Source: an uncultured Buttiauxella sp. (GTDB taxonomy: Bacteria; Pseudomonadota; Gammaproteobacteria; Enterobacterales; Enterobacteriaceae). Taken from it: DNA of 64,000 nt. Below, piece after piece: positions 37,111-46,817 of this stretch (position 1 is the stretch's first letter; every line of letters starts with the position of its first letter). The notes beneath the pieces were generated by a model. The model was not told the DNA's origin. It did no database searches and was given only the letters and a program-made list of their open reading frames with translations. The stretch spans positions 1 through 64,000 of the forward strand of contig CAMLJN010000013.1 in assembly GCA_946480445.1 (NCBI GenBank), in the 5' to 3' direction. Both the position numbers and the translations under genes were made by a program.

Positions 37111-37848
37111 TCAGGCCGTCATACCGCCGTCCAGAATCAAGCTCTGGCCGGTCATATATTGGCTTTCATCCCCAATCAAAAACGCCGCAGCCTGCGCGAC
37201 TTCTTTCACCGTGCCCGCACGGCGCAACGCAATTTGCTTGCGGAGCAATTTTTGCACCTCGGCCGGGATCTCCTGAGTCATCTCACTCTCAATGATGCCG
37301 GGCAGCAGACAGTTAACCCGAATATTAAACCGGCCCAGTTCAAGGGCCAAAGATCGCCCAAGCCCCACCATCGCAGCTTTGCTTGCCCCGTAGGCCGTCT
37401 GGCCGGGATTGCCTTTTATGGCCGAGACCGAGGACATCAACAGGATCGCCCCGCTACGCTGAATCAGCATCTCAGGCAGTAAATTTTTATTGAAGTAAAA
37501 GACCGCATTAAGATTTGTCTCAATAATTCGGGTCCAGCTTTCCGCATCGTGGTGTAGATGGAGCCGGTCCTGGGTAATTCCGGCATTATGAATAATGGCA
37601 TGGGGCGCGCCGTGGCGAGTCAACAGATCCGCCGTAACCTTATCAACCTGCCCGGGATCCGTACCGTCACAGCAGATCCCCTCAACCCAGCCCGGTAATT
37701 TTCCGCATGCCGCAAGGACATCTTCACTTTGCTGTTGCCCGCTTCGCCAGGTAAACACCACGTTCCAGCGCTGAGCCAGCTCTTCAACAATCGCGCGGCC
37801 AATGCCTCTGCTACCGCCCGTCACCAAAACCCATTTCCTGTTCGTCAC
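37111..37848 (-). CDS. 3-oxoacyl-ACP reductase (FabG-like, SDR family)
   Basis: 245 residues. The NAD(P)H-binding TGGSRGIGRA motif is at the N-terminus and HNAG follows. The catalytic triad is S in MSSVSA with Y-x3-K in YGASK, and the ending is LDGGM. It is the ketoreductase of the operon's small fatty-acid synthase set. The start is GTG 37848, directly after the ACP stop. It is the last gene before the terminator. It is distinct from housekeeping fabG, which would lie in the fab operon. Confidence 0.93.
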   Translation of the reverse strand: MTNRKWVLVTGGSRGIGRAIVEELAQRWNVVFTWRSGQQQSEDVLAACGKLPGWVEGICCDGTDPGQVDKVTADLLTRHGAPHAIIHNAGITQDRLHLHHDAESWTRIIETNLNAVFYFNKNLLPEMLIQRSGAILLMSSVSAIKGNPGQTAYGASKAAMVGLGRSLALELGRFNIRVNCLLPGIIESEMTQEIPAEVQKLLRKQIALRRAGTVKEVAQAAAFLIGDESQYMTGQSLILDGGMTA

Positions 37849-37849
37849 G

Positions 37850-38098
37850 TTACTTTTCTTCCGTAATCAGCATATGACAGAGCTCACCCAGCGTCATACT
37901 GGGCTGGCGAATAAAGAGTTCGGCGTTGAGCGTGAAGCCGAATTCGCGTTTCGCCAGCACCATCAGTTCGACATAGTCCAGACTGTCGAGTTTGAGGTAA
38001 TACAAAGGCAACTCGGCTGACAGTTCATTGATGTCCAGGTCTTTTGCATCACTTAGCATTTCGCTAACCAGCTCGTAAGCTTCCTGATAGGTTTTCAT
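37850..38098 (-). CDS. Dedicated acyl carrier protein
   Basis: 82 residues from ATG 38098 (ribosome site AAGGAAATACAG). A four-helix acidic carrier with the phosphopantetheine serine S39 in LKLDSLDYVEL. It must be loaded by a phosphopantetheinyl transferase encoded elsewhere. It lies between the reductase and dehydratase genes, so it is the likely carrier on which the KS, KR and DH of this locus work. Confidence 0.92.
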   Translation of the reverse strand: MKTYQEAYELVSEMLSDAKDLDINELSAELPLYYLKLDSLDYVELMVLAKREFGFTLNAELFIRQPSMTLGELCHMLITEEK

Positions 38099-38115
38099 CT
38101 GTATTTCCTTATGGG

Positions 38116-38913
38116 TTAATTCCATGACCGAGGTGAAATTCTGAATGTTATGCTCGTAAGCAATTGTGGGCGGTCACCTGACCAGCCCCGAATATCCATG
38201 CGCATCACATAGCCTGACTCGCGGTTCCCCACCATCTGAGGAGCCGCAATATCCACCAGCAACGTCGCTTCAAGTGCGCTTGCGAGAAGTTCTGCGCTGA
38301 AATAAACCTCGTGGTGGGTTTGCACCACCGGAGTCGAGGCAAACAAATCATGCAATGTCGTTGTCGTACCCTGACAGACCGGGGCAAACTCACTGAGGGC
38401 CGACAGTAATTCCGGCGAAGAGAGCAGCGTCTTAAACAGCATGGCATCAAGAAACACCCAACGTTGCGCTGCGTCGTCGGCCTGTCCGGAGAAACATGCT
38501 TTTAACGCGGGGGTAATCGCAACCGTTCGCAACTCACCCGGCGGGGGAAATGTTCCGCTTTGCGGCGAAGCGGGAGCCAGACGGGCCACATAATGTTCAT
38601 TTTTCTCATCGGCACTGCTTAGCCGGGCGTTAAATCGTTCGCCTGCCCGCGTAACATTTAAGTGATACTGCTGCTGGCACAGAATGGGGCGACGAAGTCG
38701 GGCGGTGAATTTCATCCAGGGCGAACTGATGCCGCCTTCAAGCAGACGTAATGAAAGCTCGCGTTTCATGTCCAGCATGGCTCGCATTCCATGGACCATT
38801 AAATTTTCACCGCCCATTTGCCGGGCATGGGCAAGGTCAAAATGAACAGGGTTACGATCCCCTGAGAACTCAGCCCAGCGTTCAGCATCCTTGAGGGTGT
38901 AACAATAGTTCAC
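38116..38913 (-). CDS. MaoC/R-hydratase-type hot-dog dehydratase
   Basis: 265 residues from a GTG at 38913 that overlaps the KS stop by four bases (GTGA). The hydratase catalytic motif D19-x4-H24 is seen in FSGDRNPVHFD, followed by VHGMRAMLD. The C-terminal half (from about residue 150) may be a second, diverged hot-dog domain. It probably dehydrates 3-hydroxyacyl-ACP. In the operon it lies between the KS and ACP genes. Confidence 0.82.
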   Translation of the reverse strand: MNYCYTLKDAERWAEFSGDRNPVHFDLAHARQMGGENLMVHGMRAMLDMKRELSLRLLEGGISSPWMKFTARLRRPILCQQQYHLNVTRAGERFNARLSSADEKNEHYVARLAPASPQSGTFPPPGELRTVAITPALKACFSGQADDAAQRWVFLDAMLFKTLLSSPELLSALSEFAPVCQGTTTTLHDLFASTPVVQTHHEVYFSAELLASALEATLLVDIAAPQMVGNRESGYVMRMDIRGWSGDRPQLLTSITFRISPRSWN

Positions 38914-40166
38914 TGTGTATCCGCCCCAATCACCAGCGCAGCATTCGCGCCCCCGAAGCCAAAGCTCAGGTTGAGAGTATTTTTTAACCTGCCGGGACGA
39001 TGCCCCTCGCGGATGTAATCGAGGTCGCACTGCGGATCGCTGCGCTGCAAATGACAGGTAGCAGGCATGACCTGGTGCTCAAGCGCCTGTAAGCAGACGA
39101 TCGTTTCAAAGCTTCCCGCCGCCGCGATGAGATGCCCGCTGTAAGATTTGGTGCTGGATACCGGCGTTTGCCACGCGGCCTCACCGAATGCCAGCTTAAT
39201 TGCGTCGGTTTCGTTAAGATCGTTAAGCGGCGTTGAGGTACCGTGGGCGTTGATATAGTCAATCTCCTCAGGCCGCAATCTCGCCTGCGCCAGCGCCCGT
39301 TCTATGGTCCTGACGCGGGCCACTTTATCGTCCGCCGGCGCGGTAAAATCAACGGCGTCAGAATAATTGCCGTAGCCTTTAACCTCCCCCAAAATCCTTG
39401 CGCCACGCGCCAGGGCGGCATTTCGTTCTTCCAGGCAGACCACAGCCGCCCCTTCCGACAGCACAAAGCCGCTACGGTCGAGGCTGAAGGGACAGCACGC
39501 CCGGGTTATATCCTCTTCTTCGCTGGTCAGTGCACCCAGCACATCTATATCCCATACCGAAGCGGAACTGCGCAGGGACTCCCCCCCCCCGGCGAGCATC
39601 ATGGACGCTCGTCCGCTGCGGATCGCTTCACAGGCATCGCCGATGGCCATAGTGCCGGTGGCGCAGGCCGCAACCGGGGTGCTTTGATAACCTCTTAATC
39701 CCCAGTACTGGCTACAGGCGGCCGTGGCAACATTCGGCATTGACATAATACTGCCGAACGGCGAGCCAAGGTTTAATCGCATGTACTGCTGGTTGTTGGC
39801 ATAGCTTTCATCCTGCCCCGCCCAGCCGGTGCCAACTATCGTGCCGCACTCAAGTAAATCGTAGTAATCCCCGGGCTGCCCCCCGCCGAACGCCATGCCG
39901 ATCGCTTCCTGTGCCGCCGCCACGGCCAGGCGGGCAAAGCGGGGCAGCCTGCGGCGAATGGCCGCAGGGAGTGTTTTGATATCGGGTTCGTTATCAATCA
40001 GGCCGAAGAAATGGGCTTTGATGCCCTGCTCTCGCCAGTCGTAATAGCGGTACCCGAGCTGGTAAGCCATTATTGCCGACCAGCTTGCCGCTGCGCTGTT
40101 GCCAAGCGGCGTAATCGCGCCATAGCCGGTGATCACCACGCGTCGTGGTAAAGAGTCATGACTCAT
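38910..40166 (-). CDS. Beta-ketoacyl-ACP synthase (KAS II/FabF type)
   Basis: 418 residues from ATG 40166 (AAGGA, 7 bases upstream), giving the family start RRVVITGYGAITPLG. The catalytic triad is intact: C168 in VAACATGT, H308 in NAHGTSTPLND and H345 in SYSGHLIAAAG. The end is GFGGANAALV. It extends acyl chains by malonyl condensation. It resembles condensing enzymes of aryl-polyene-type clusters as well as FabF. It overlaps the efflux-lipoprotein gene by 11 bp. Confidence 0.92.
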   Translation of the reverse strand: MSHDSLPRRVVITGYGAITPLGNSAAASWSAIMAYQLGYRYYDWREQGIKAHFFGLIDNEPDIKTLPAAIRRRLPRFARLAVAAAQEAIGMAFGGGQPGDYYDLLECGTIVGTGWAGQDESYANNQQYMRLNLGSPFGSIMSMPNVATAACSQYWGLRGYQSTPVAACATGTMAIGDACEAIRSGRASMMLAGGGESLRSSASVWDIDVLGALTSEEEDITRACCPFSLDRSGFVLSEGAAVVCLEERNAALARGARILGEVKGYGNYSDAVDFTAPADDKVARVRTIERALAQARLRPEEIDYINAHGTSTPLNDLNETDAIKLAFGEAAWQTPVSSTKSYSGHLIAAAGSFETIVCLQALEHQVMPATCHLQRSDPQCDLDYIREGHRPGRLKNTLNLSFGFGGANAALVIGADTQ

Positions 40167-41556
40167 CAGATTGTCCTTTTCTGTGGTTTTCATCAATGTC
40201 GGCCCCGCCCAGCGCCAGCCACAGCTTCATCGTGGCGCTGAGGTAGCTGTAGTGCAGGCTTGCCAGGTTTATCTCACTGCTAAGTAGCGCATCCCTCGCC
40301 TCCAGTAAGTTCTGCAATGAGAGGGCTCCTGCCCGGTACTGACTTTGTGCCAGCGTTACGCGCTGCTGGCTAAGCCTGAAGTTTTCTAACTGGTTTTGGC
40401 GCTGCTGGAAAAAGCTTGCCCGCTGCGTCATGGCGGTATCGACCTCCGCAAGTGCGGTATAGACCGAGTGGCGAAAGTCTATTGCAGCCTCCTGAACCTG
40501 AAGATCGGATTGCGCGATGGTCAGCTGCACGGTATTCCACTGCATAAAGGGCAACGCGATAACGCCCCCCAGCGTGCTTGCGGGGTTGCTGAACCACTGC
40601 CTGAAAGCTGCGCTCCCGGCATTCAACGTGGCGTCAAGAGATAAGGAAGGGAAGAAGCTGAGCCGGGCCACGTCCGATCCGGCAAGAGCCGCGCGCAGTC
40701 GCCACTCGCTCGCCTGCACATCGGGCCTGCGCGCGAGTGCCTCTACCGGCAGGCTTTGCGCCACCGCAATCTGCTGCGTGAAATCCTGTCGCTTTCTCTG
40801 CGGCAGATGAATCAGCGGCGAACCATTAAAGAGCAATGCCTGCGCATTACGCGCGCTCTCACGCTGCTGCATAAAGCTCGCAAGCTGGTTTTGTTTATCC
40901 CGCAGGGATTGCTGGGCCTGCAAATAATCAATGCGTCCCACGGCACCAGCCGCATAGCGCGAGGCCACCAGCTGTAAGGTGCGTTCGGCCAGCGTGAGCG
41001 CCTCCTGTTGACTGGCAACCTGCTGGTTGAGCATGGCTATCTGCCAGTAAAAATCAGCCGTCGTACCGATAAGCGTCAGGGCCGTATTCTGTCGATCCAG
41101 CGCGGTGGCTTTAACCAGCCACTCCTGCTGTTTGCGGCTGCTGGACAGTTTCCCCCAGAGATCCAGTTCGTAGCTCAGGGAGTATGACGCGCTGTAATTT
41201 TCAGCCGGGTTGGCGCTGCCTTTCAGATTTTGGCTACGGTTTGCACTGCCGCCAAGCGTAACGTCCGGCAACAGATTGGTGTTGGTTAATCCCGCTTTTA
41301 GCCGCGCCTGCTGTAACAGTAAACCGGCTTTCGCCAGATCGTTATTGCTCAGCAACATGCGCTCTATGACTGAGGAAAGGAGCGGATCGTTAAAACTCTG
41401 CCACCAGTGTGGCGTGCCCCGCAGCCAGGCCGGGCCGCTATCGCGCAAACGCCAGTCGTCAGGCACCGAAATCATCGGGCGCTGATAATCGCTTTCCAGC
41501 GCCGAGCCGCACCCGCTTAACGCGGTAATAGTGAGGAGCACAATTGCTGGTTTCAT
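40156..41556 (-). CDS. NodT/TolC-type outer-membrane efflux lipoprotein
   Basis: 466 residues. A lipoprotein signal with lipobox LSGC (C16) precedes two OEP repeats of the RND/MacAB outer-membrane factor family (ARRPDVQASEWRLRAA, VTLAQSQYRAGALSLQNLLEARDALL). It forms the trimeric exit duct for the adjacent MacA/MacB-like pump. Its ATG overlaps the macB-like stop (ATGA). Confidence 0.92.
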   Translation of the reverse strand: MKPAIVLLTITALSGCGSALESDYQRPMISVPDDWRLRDSGPAWLRGTPHWWQSFNDPLLSSVIERMLLSNNDLAKAGLLLQQARLKAGLTNTNLLPDVTLGGSANRSQNLKGSANPAENYSASYSLSYELDLWGKLSSSRKQQEWLVKATALDRQNTALTLIGTTADFYWQIAMLNQQVASQQEALTLAERTLQLVASRYAAGAVGRIDYLQAQQSLRDKQNQLASFMQQRESARNAQALLFNGSPLIHLPQRKRQDFTQQIAVAQSLPVEALARRPDVQASEWRLRAALAGSDVARLSFFPSLSLDATLNAGSAAFRQWFSNPASTLGGVIALPFMQWNTVQLTIAQSDLQVQEAAIDFRHSVYTALAEVDTAMTQRASFFQQRQNQLENFRLSQQRVTLAQSQYRAGALSLQNLLEARDALLSSEINLASLHYSYLSATMKLWLALGGADIDENHRKGQSDES

Positions 41557-43505
41557 TCGCGAGCCAGAGCCTCCGTCGGTTGCAACCGGGCAGCATTACG
41601 CGCCGGGAAGAAGCCAAAACCAAGACCAATTAACGCGGAGAAACCGCAGGCCAGTACAATGGGTGACCAGGTGAAAATCAGGCTGAGTTCATCCGTCAGC
41701 CAGGCGAAAATCAGGCCGCCCAGCAGCGAGCAGGCAATACCCGCAGCCCCCCCAAGCACACAAATCGTCATCGCTTCGATGAGAAACTGCAGCATGATGT
41801 CACCGGGTCTTGCCCCGACGGAGAGCCGGATACCAATCTCGTGCGTTCTTTCCGTGACGGACACCAGCATGATATTCATCACGCCGACCCCTCCTACCAG
41901 CAGAGAAATGCCCGCGATTGCCGTTATCAACAGGCGCATAGAAGCGGAGGCTTTCTGCATGGCCCGGGTCATTTGATCGTTAGTCACAGTAAAAAAGTCA
42001 CGCTGTCCATGCAGGCGATCCAGGCGTGCTTCAATAGCAGTCTGCGCCTTTTGCAGCGGATAGCCCTCCACGACCCGCAGAGCAATGGCCTCGATGGGCA
42101 TATCCCCGGACATACGTGACAGTAGCGCGGTATAAGGCATCCAGGCGCTCGGCAAAGAGCCTGAAAACTGATGACCTTTACGTTCTGCAACCCCGAGAAC
42201 CCGGAATGGCACGCCGCCAATCTGGATGATTTTCCCCTTTACCTCTTCCTCCACACCGAACAGCGTTTTCGCCAGTTCCGGATCGATGATGACCACCGGC
42301 TCGCTTTCATCGACATCGGCCTGAGTAAAACCATTACCCTGGATAAAACGGAAACCCTGCACGCGGAAATAGCCGTGGCTCACTCCGGACAGAGAAACCA
42401 TTACGCTTTTAGCGCCGCGGATAGTCCGGGTAAATTTACTCACCACCGGAGAAAGACTGTCCACATAAGGTAGCGTCGCCAGATCATCGACATCGCTCAG
42501 CTTAAGAGACCGTTCGTAATCAGGACGTGGTGTATCCCAGCCTGACCCCGGCCGTATTTCAATGGTGCTGGTGCCGAGCTGGCTGATTTCGGCGAGGATG
42601 CTTTGCCTTGCCCCTTCGCCTGCGGCCACAGAAGTGACCACGGATGCAATACCGATAATAATGCCCAGCATGGATAAAAATGCGCGAATACGGTGTCCGA
42701 GAATGGCGCGCCACGCCATGCGAATGGCTTCCCGGATGCCGGCTCCCAGCGCGGAGTGCCCCCTGTTCCCGAGCGAGGGCAAAGCCTGACGATTGATGCA
42801 ATCGCGCGCAACGGGGTTGCGTTCATCTGAGACGATTTCACCGTCGCTTATATGGAGGATGCGCTGAGCCTGGGCGGCGATGTCAGGGTCGTGGGTGACA
42901 AGAATAATGGTATGCCCGGCCTCGTTTAACGAACGCAAAATGCCCATCAGCTCCTGACCGCTGGTGCGGTCGAGCGCGCCGGTAGGCTCGTCGGCAAGGA
43001 TAATTTCCGCGCCGTTCATCAGGGCACGCGCTATGCTGACGCGCTGCTGCTGTCCACCCGACAGCTGAGCGGGTTTGTGCAGCATCCGCGATTGCAGGCC
43101 AAGCCTGCTCAGCAGGTATTCCGCCCGCTGTCGGCGTTCGTCTGCCGACAGCGCCGTATAAAGCGCCGGAACCTCAACGTTTTCCGTTGCAGACAGGTAG
43201 GGGATCAGATGATAACGCTGGAAAATAAAGCCAATATTCTGGCTACGCAGCTGCGCCAGCTCGTCAGGGTCTGCCTGCTGCATGGACCGCGATTTTATGA
43301 CCACTTTCCCTTCGTCAGGCCTGTCCAGACAGCCGATGAGATTCATCAGCGTCGACTTTCCCGAGCCGGAAGCGCCAACGATGGCAACCATCTCCCCCCG
43401 CTGGATGGTCAAAGACACGTTAGTGAGCACGGTGACTTTTTCTTCCCCGGCCCAAAAGCAGCGGGAGACGTTCTCAAGGGCAATCACCGGGTTATCCTTA
43501 ACCAT
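41553..43505 (-). CDS. MacB-like ABC exporter
   Basis: 650 residues: an N-terminal ATPase (Walker [10 protein letters not shown], signature LSGGQQQR, Walker [12 protein letters not shown]), then four membrane helices with a large periplasmic domain and the FtsX-like [16 protein letters not shown] segment. Length matches E. coli MacB (648). MacB drives export of substrates from the periplasm through TolC. It is coupled to the macA-like gene by an 8-bp overlap. Confidence 0.94.
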   Translation of the reverse strand: MVKDNPVIALENVSRCFWAGEEKVTVLTNVSLTIQRGEMVAIVGASGSGKSTLMNLIGCLDRPDEGKVVIKSRSMQQADPDELAQLRSQNIGFIFQRYHLIPYLSATENVEVPALYTALSADERRQRAEYLLSRLGLQSRMLHKPAQLSGGQQQRVSIARALMNGAEIILADEPTGALDRTSGQELMGILRSLNEAGHTIILVTHDPDIAAQAQRILHISDGEIVSDERNPVARDCINRQALPSLGNRGHSALGAGIREAIRMAWRAILGHRIRAFLSMLGIIIGIASVVTSVAAGEGARQSILAEISQLGTSTIEIRPGSGWDTPRPDYERSLKLSDVDDLATLPYVDSLSPVVSKFTRTIRGAKSVMVSLSGVSHGYFRVQGFRFIQGNGFTQADVDESEPVVIIDPELAKTLFGVEEEVKGKIIQIGGVPFRVLGVAERKGHQFSGSLPSAWMPYTALLSRMSGDMPIEAIALRVVEGYPLQKAQTAIEARLDRLHGQRDFFTVTNDQMTRAMQKASASMRLLITAIAGISLLVGGVGVMNIMLVSVTERTHEIGIRLSVGARPGDIMLQFLIEAMTICVLGGAAGIACSLLGGLIFAWLTDELSLIFTWSPIVLACGFSALIGLGFGFFPARNAARLQPTEALARE

Positions 43506-44664
43506 TAGCCTGCTCCGCCTCTCCAAGCACCACGAACTCGCCTTCGGTTAAGCCCTGCTTAACCTCCGCATACTGGAGATCGTTAATGCCAATCGTCACC
43601 CAGCGGGAAACGATTTGTTCATTCTGCTTAACCTGTACCCGATAGCGATCTTTTCCCTGCGGCTTTCCGAGGGCGGCGACGGGAATACGTATGGCGTCTT
43701 TTGCCCTGTCGGTGATGATAAAAACCTGGGCCGTCATTGAGGTCCGCAGCTTACGGTCAACGTTTGCCACATTAAAAACGCCGCTGTAGTAAACCGCTGA
43801 AGGCTGCTGAGCATTGCTCCCTGGGGACACATCCTGCTGTAAAGCATCGTCCGGCACTTCCTGAATGGTGCCCATTACTCCCTGGTAGCGGTGCTGCGGA
43901 TCGGCCACTACGTAGAACCAGAGCGGCTGACCGGGACGAACTTTGAGGATGTCCGTTTCGGAGATGCGCGTGTGCACATTCATCGTATCCACTTTCGCCA
44001 GCACAAGGATCGTCGGCGCTGTCTGGGAGGAGACAATAGTCTGCCCCTCGCGCGTAATAATGCCCAGCACGGTGCCGTCGACCGGCGCCAGAATGCGGGT
44101 GAATCCGAGATTGGCTTTGGCCGTCTCAAGCGCCATCTCCGCCTGAATAATTTGCGCCTCATTGACGTGCACCAGCGCCATCTGAGATTCGAACTGTGCC
44201 TGCGCCTTTTCCATTTCGCTCTGCACCGCAGCCCCATCGCGCGCCATGATGCGCTGACGCTTCAGCTCCTGCTGGTACTGTTTAAGCAGCGAGCCGGCGG
44301 CCATTTTCTGCGCCCGGGCGCTTTGCAGCTCCGCCTGCGACTTACGCAGCTCATTTTCCTGAAGCGTGGCATCAATTTCTGCCAGCAGCTGACCTTTGCG
44401 AACCTGGTCGCCCTGCGCAACATACAGTTTCTTCAGCTGCCCGTTAACCTGCGCCCCCACATTCACCTGCTGAGCAGGTTTGAGTACACCGGTGGCAAGC
44501 ACGGTCTTTTCAATATCGCCACGCGTAATCTGCTCGGTGAGCAGCTGCGGTCGGACAACCTGAGCGCTATGCCAGATCCAGATACCGGCCATGACTGATG
44601 CGGCAAAAAGTGTCGCCACGGCAATCAGCACGCTGCTTTTTTTGGGGATGACCAAAGGCGCCAT
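43498..44664 (-). CDS. MacA-like periplasmic adaptor protein
   Basis: 388 residues. One N-terminal membrane anchor, a biotinyl-lipoyl-like strand pair (LATGVLKPAQQVNVGAQVNG), a long coiled-coil hairpin (about residues 90-190, rich in Q/E/A/K) and beta-barrel/MP domains. It bridges the MacB-like pump and the NodT-like duct. Its ATG shares one base with the stop of the peptidase-exporter gene, so it may also serve that transporter. Confidence 0.93.
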   Translation of the reverse strand: MAPLVIPKKSSVLIAVATLFAASVMAGIWIWHSAQVVRPQLLTEQITRGDIEKTVLATGVLKPAQQVNVGAQVNGQLKKLYVAQGDQVRKGQLLAEIDATLQENELRKSQAELQSARAQKMAAGSLLKQYQQELKRQRIMARDGAAVQSEMEKAQAQFESQMALVHVNEAQIIQAEMALETAKANLGFTRILAPVDGTVLGIITREGQTIVSSQTAPTILVLAKVDTMNVHTRISETDILKVRPGQPLWFYVVADPQHRYQGVMGTIQEVPDDALQQDVSPGSNAQQPSAVYYSGVFNVANVDRKLRTSMTAQVFIITDRAKDAIRIPVAALGKPQGKDRYRVQVKQNEQIVSRWVTIGINDLQYAEVKQGLTEGEFVVLGEAEQANG

Positions 44665-46799
44665 CAATACTCCGCCTCCGCGCTGGTTTTTATGCCAGAG
44701 GAAACTGCGCTCAGACTCCCTTCCTGCATTCGATAAACACGGTCAAACATCGTCAGTACGGTTTCGCTGTGGGTAACGGTAATCAACGTTTTGTTATAGT
44801 CGTGACAGTGTTGCCGCAGGCTTGCCATGACCTGATGCGCCGTTTTCTCATCAAGATTCGCCGTAGGCTCATCCAGCACCAGGACAGGCCGGTCGCTGAA
44901 TAATGCCCGGGCCAGCAGCAGCCGCTGACGCTGGCCTAATGAGAGCGCCGCATGGCTTTCACGGATTAACGCTTTTTTCCCGCCGGGCAATCCGGCAATG
45001 GCGTCTGCCAGCTGCAGATCCTGAAGCGATTTTTCAATCCGGTGGTAATCCCGCTGGCTGACCTCCCTTTTGAAAAGCGTGATGTTTTGTTCGACCGAGG
45101 CGTTAAACAAAATATCTTCCTGGCTTTGCAGGAAAAAAAGGTCATGCAGCTGCTGCGCCCTGAGGATCTCGCCGTCCACTGCTATGCCGCCTTGTTGCAG
45201 CGGCAGCAAACCTGCGATCACTTTAAGAAGCGTGCTTTTTCCTGCCCCTGACTCGCCGACGATGGCAATGCACTCCCCACGCTTCAGGGTCAGGGATACC
45301 CCGCCGATCACCGGCTGCTGGCTGTTCCACGCAAAACCGATATCGTGGTATTCAAGGCAGCCGAAGTTAACGGGTGTCGCAGCAGGCAGCGCCGAGGTTT
45401 GCTGTAGCGTTTTTTTAGGCGGGAAAAGGTCCTGAGCCCGGGTATCAATGACGTGCAGCTGGTTTTTTTGTAGTACAGCAAAGAAAATCTGCGTGATGTA
45501 ACCTGTAAAAATTTCGCGCACGAAGCTGTAGGCGAAAAACTCCCCCGGACTCAGCGCGCCGCTTTTCAGCATTGGCAAAGCCAGCAGCATAAAGAACACC
45601 ATTTCCAGGCTGCCAATCAGCTGGTAAAGGCTGCTTTTAACCTGCTCGTACACCTTTTGTTTTTGCTGGCAGGCGAATAAGTCCTGGGCAAAGCCTGCGA
45701 ATTCACGCTGGCGAAAGCTGGATAACCCTGCGGATTTGATGGTGGAGAAACCCTGAATCGTTTCCAGCAAAAAATCGCTCTGTGCTGCGCTTTTGCTCTG
45801 CAACTGCTGGGTAAAATAACGGTCACGATAGATAGCCCAGACGCTTATCAGCCCCATCAAGGTCACACCGGCCGCGGAGACTGCGGCCAAAACCGGACTC
45901 ATATAGCCCATCACGCCCAGCGCAATGACGCCAACCAGCCAGTCGATACGCAGGCCGTTGTCCAGCTCAATTTTCTGCGCTGCCGCCATCTGCCAGCTGG
46001 AAAAACGGCTAAAGACTTCCCCGGGCGCTCTTTTATCAAAAAAGGTCAGCGAGTTTGCCAGCAGTCTGGAAAAGCCCGCCACGCTGCGCGTAACGACAAA
46101 CCTTTTCACAAAGCGTTCCGTCAGAATACGCACACCAAGCGCAAGCAGAGTTGAGACAGCAAATGCCAGCAGGTAAAGACCCCATGGAAACTCGGTGCTC
46201 TCTTCGGGTGACAGCACGCCGTTGATCGCTGAGCTAACCATCGTCGGCATAATGAAGAGCGTGAGTGAAATCAGGAAGGCCAGCACCATCAGACGATAAA
46301 TCCCCGGCTGACGGGCCGTTTCTGACAGGCTCATGCATTTCAGCCAGCTCCAGCGCCCCGCACGGGCGACCTGGCGTAAGGCTTCCGGATCCGGCTGAGT
46401 TTCATCATCCAGCACGATCGCATAGCCGCTGATGTCACTTTTCAGCGCCGCAACGGGCAGCAATTGCTGCCCTATTGCCGGGTTGATCACGCAGACATGG
46501 CTTCCTTTACGCCAGGCGAGCAGAACATAGTGGTTTGCGCCATAGTGCAAAATTGCCGGCAGCGGCAGCTCACCAACTTCATCGACATCAAACAGCACCG
46601 GCCAGGCGGGCAGCGCCAGCTCGGACAGAATGTCACACAGCGTCGCAAGCGATGTGCCGTGCGGCGATGGAGGGAAACGTTCACGCAGGGTTTCAAGCGG
46701 CGCCTCTATACCCTGTGTCTGGGCAAGCATCGCGATGCAGGCTAAGCCGCACTCGTTGGTTTCTCCCTGAAAAACCCCCGTCGGGATAATCTTTTCCAT
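44664..46799 (-). CDS. Peptidase-containing ABC exporter (C39 family, bacteriocin type)
   Basis: 711 residues. The N-terminal C39 peptidase has oxyanion Q11 and nucleophile C17 (QGETNECGLACIAML) and H90 (NHYVLLAW). The usual catalytic aspartate position is asparagine N106 (INPAIG instead of DPA.G). It continues with a six-helix transmembrane domain and an ATPase with Walker A GESGAGKST, an atypical signature LSLGQRQR and Walker B VLVLDEPTANLD. The family cleaves double-glycine leaders and exports the core peptide. The candidate substrate is encoded at 48588-48782. Confidence 0.92.
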   Translation of the reverse strand: MEKIIPTGVFQGETNECGLACIAMLAQTQGIEAPLETLRERFPPSPHGTSLATLCDILSELALPAWPVLFDVDEVGELPLPAILHYGANHYVLLAWRKGSHVCVINPAIGQQLLPVAALKSDISGYAIVLDDETQPDPEALRQVARAGRWSWLKCMSLSETARQPGIYRLMVLAFLISLTLFIMPTMVSSAINGVLSPEESTEFPWGLYLLAFAVSTLLALGVRILTERFVKRFVVTRSVAGFSRLLANSLTFFDKRAPGEVFSRFSSWQMAAAQKIELDNGLRIDWLVGVIALGVMGYMSPVLAAVSAAGVTLMGLISVWAIYRDRYFTQQLQSKSAAQSDFLLETIQGFSTIKSAGLSSFRQREFAGFAQDLFACQQKQKVYEQVKSSLYQLIGSLEMVFFMLLALPMLKSGALSPGEFFAYSFVREIFTGYITQIFFAVLQKNQLHVIDTRAQDLFPPKKTLQQTSALPAATPVNFGCLEYHDIGFAWNSQQPVIGGVSLTLKRGECIAIVGESGAGKSTLLKVIAGLLPLQQGGIAVDGEILRAQQLHDLFFLQSQEDILFNASVEQNITLFKREVSQRDYHRIEKSLQDLQLADAIAGLPGGKKALIRESHAALSLGQRQRLLLARALFSDRPVLVLDEPTANLDEKTAHQVMASLRQHCHDYNKTLITVTHSETVLTMFDRVYRMQEGSLSAVSSGIKTSAEAEY

Positions 46800-46817
46800 G
46801 ATAATTCTGCGATCCAG

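Noticed and set aside
37111..40166. The KS/DH/ACP/KR genes as an aryl-polyene pigment cluster
   Set aside because: The set lacks the ammonia-lyase, AMP-ligase, second KS/chain-length factor, glycosyltransferase and MMPL exporter typical of such clusters and is embedded in a peptide-export operon. A decayed origin from one is still possible.
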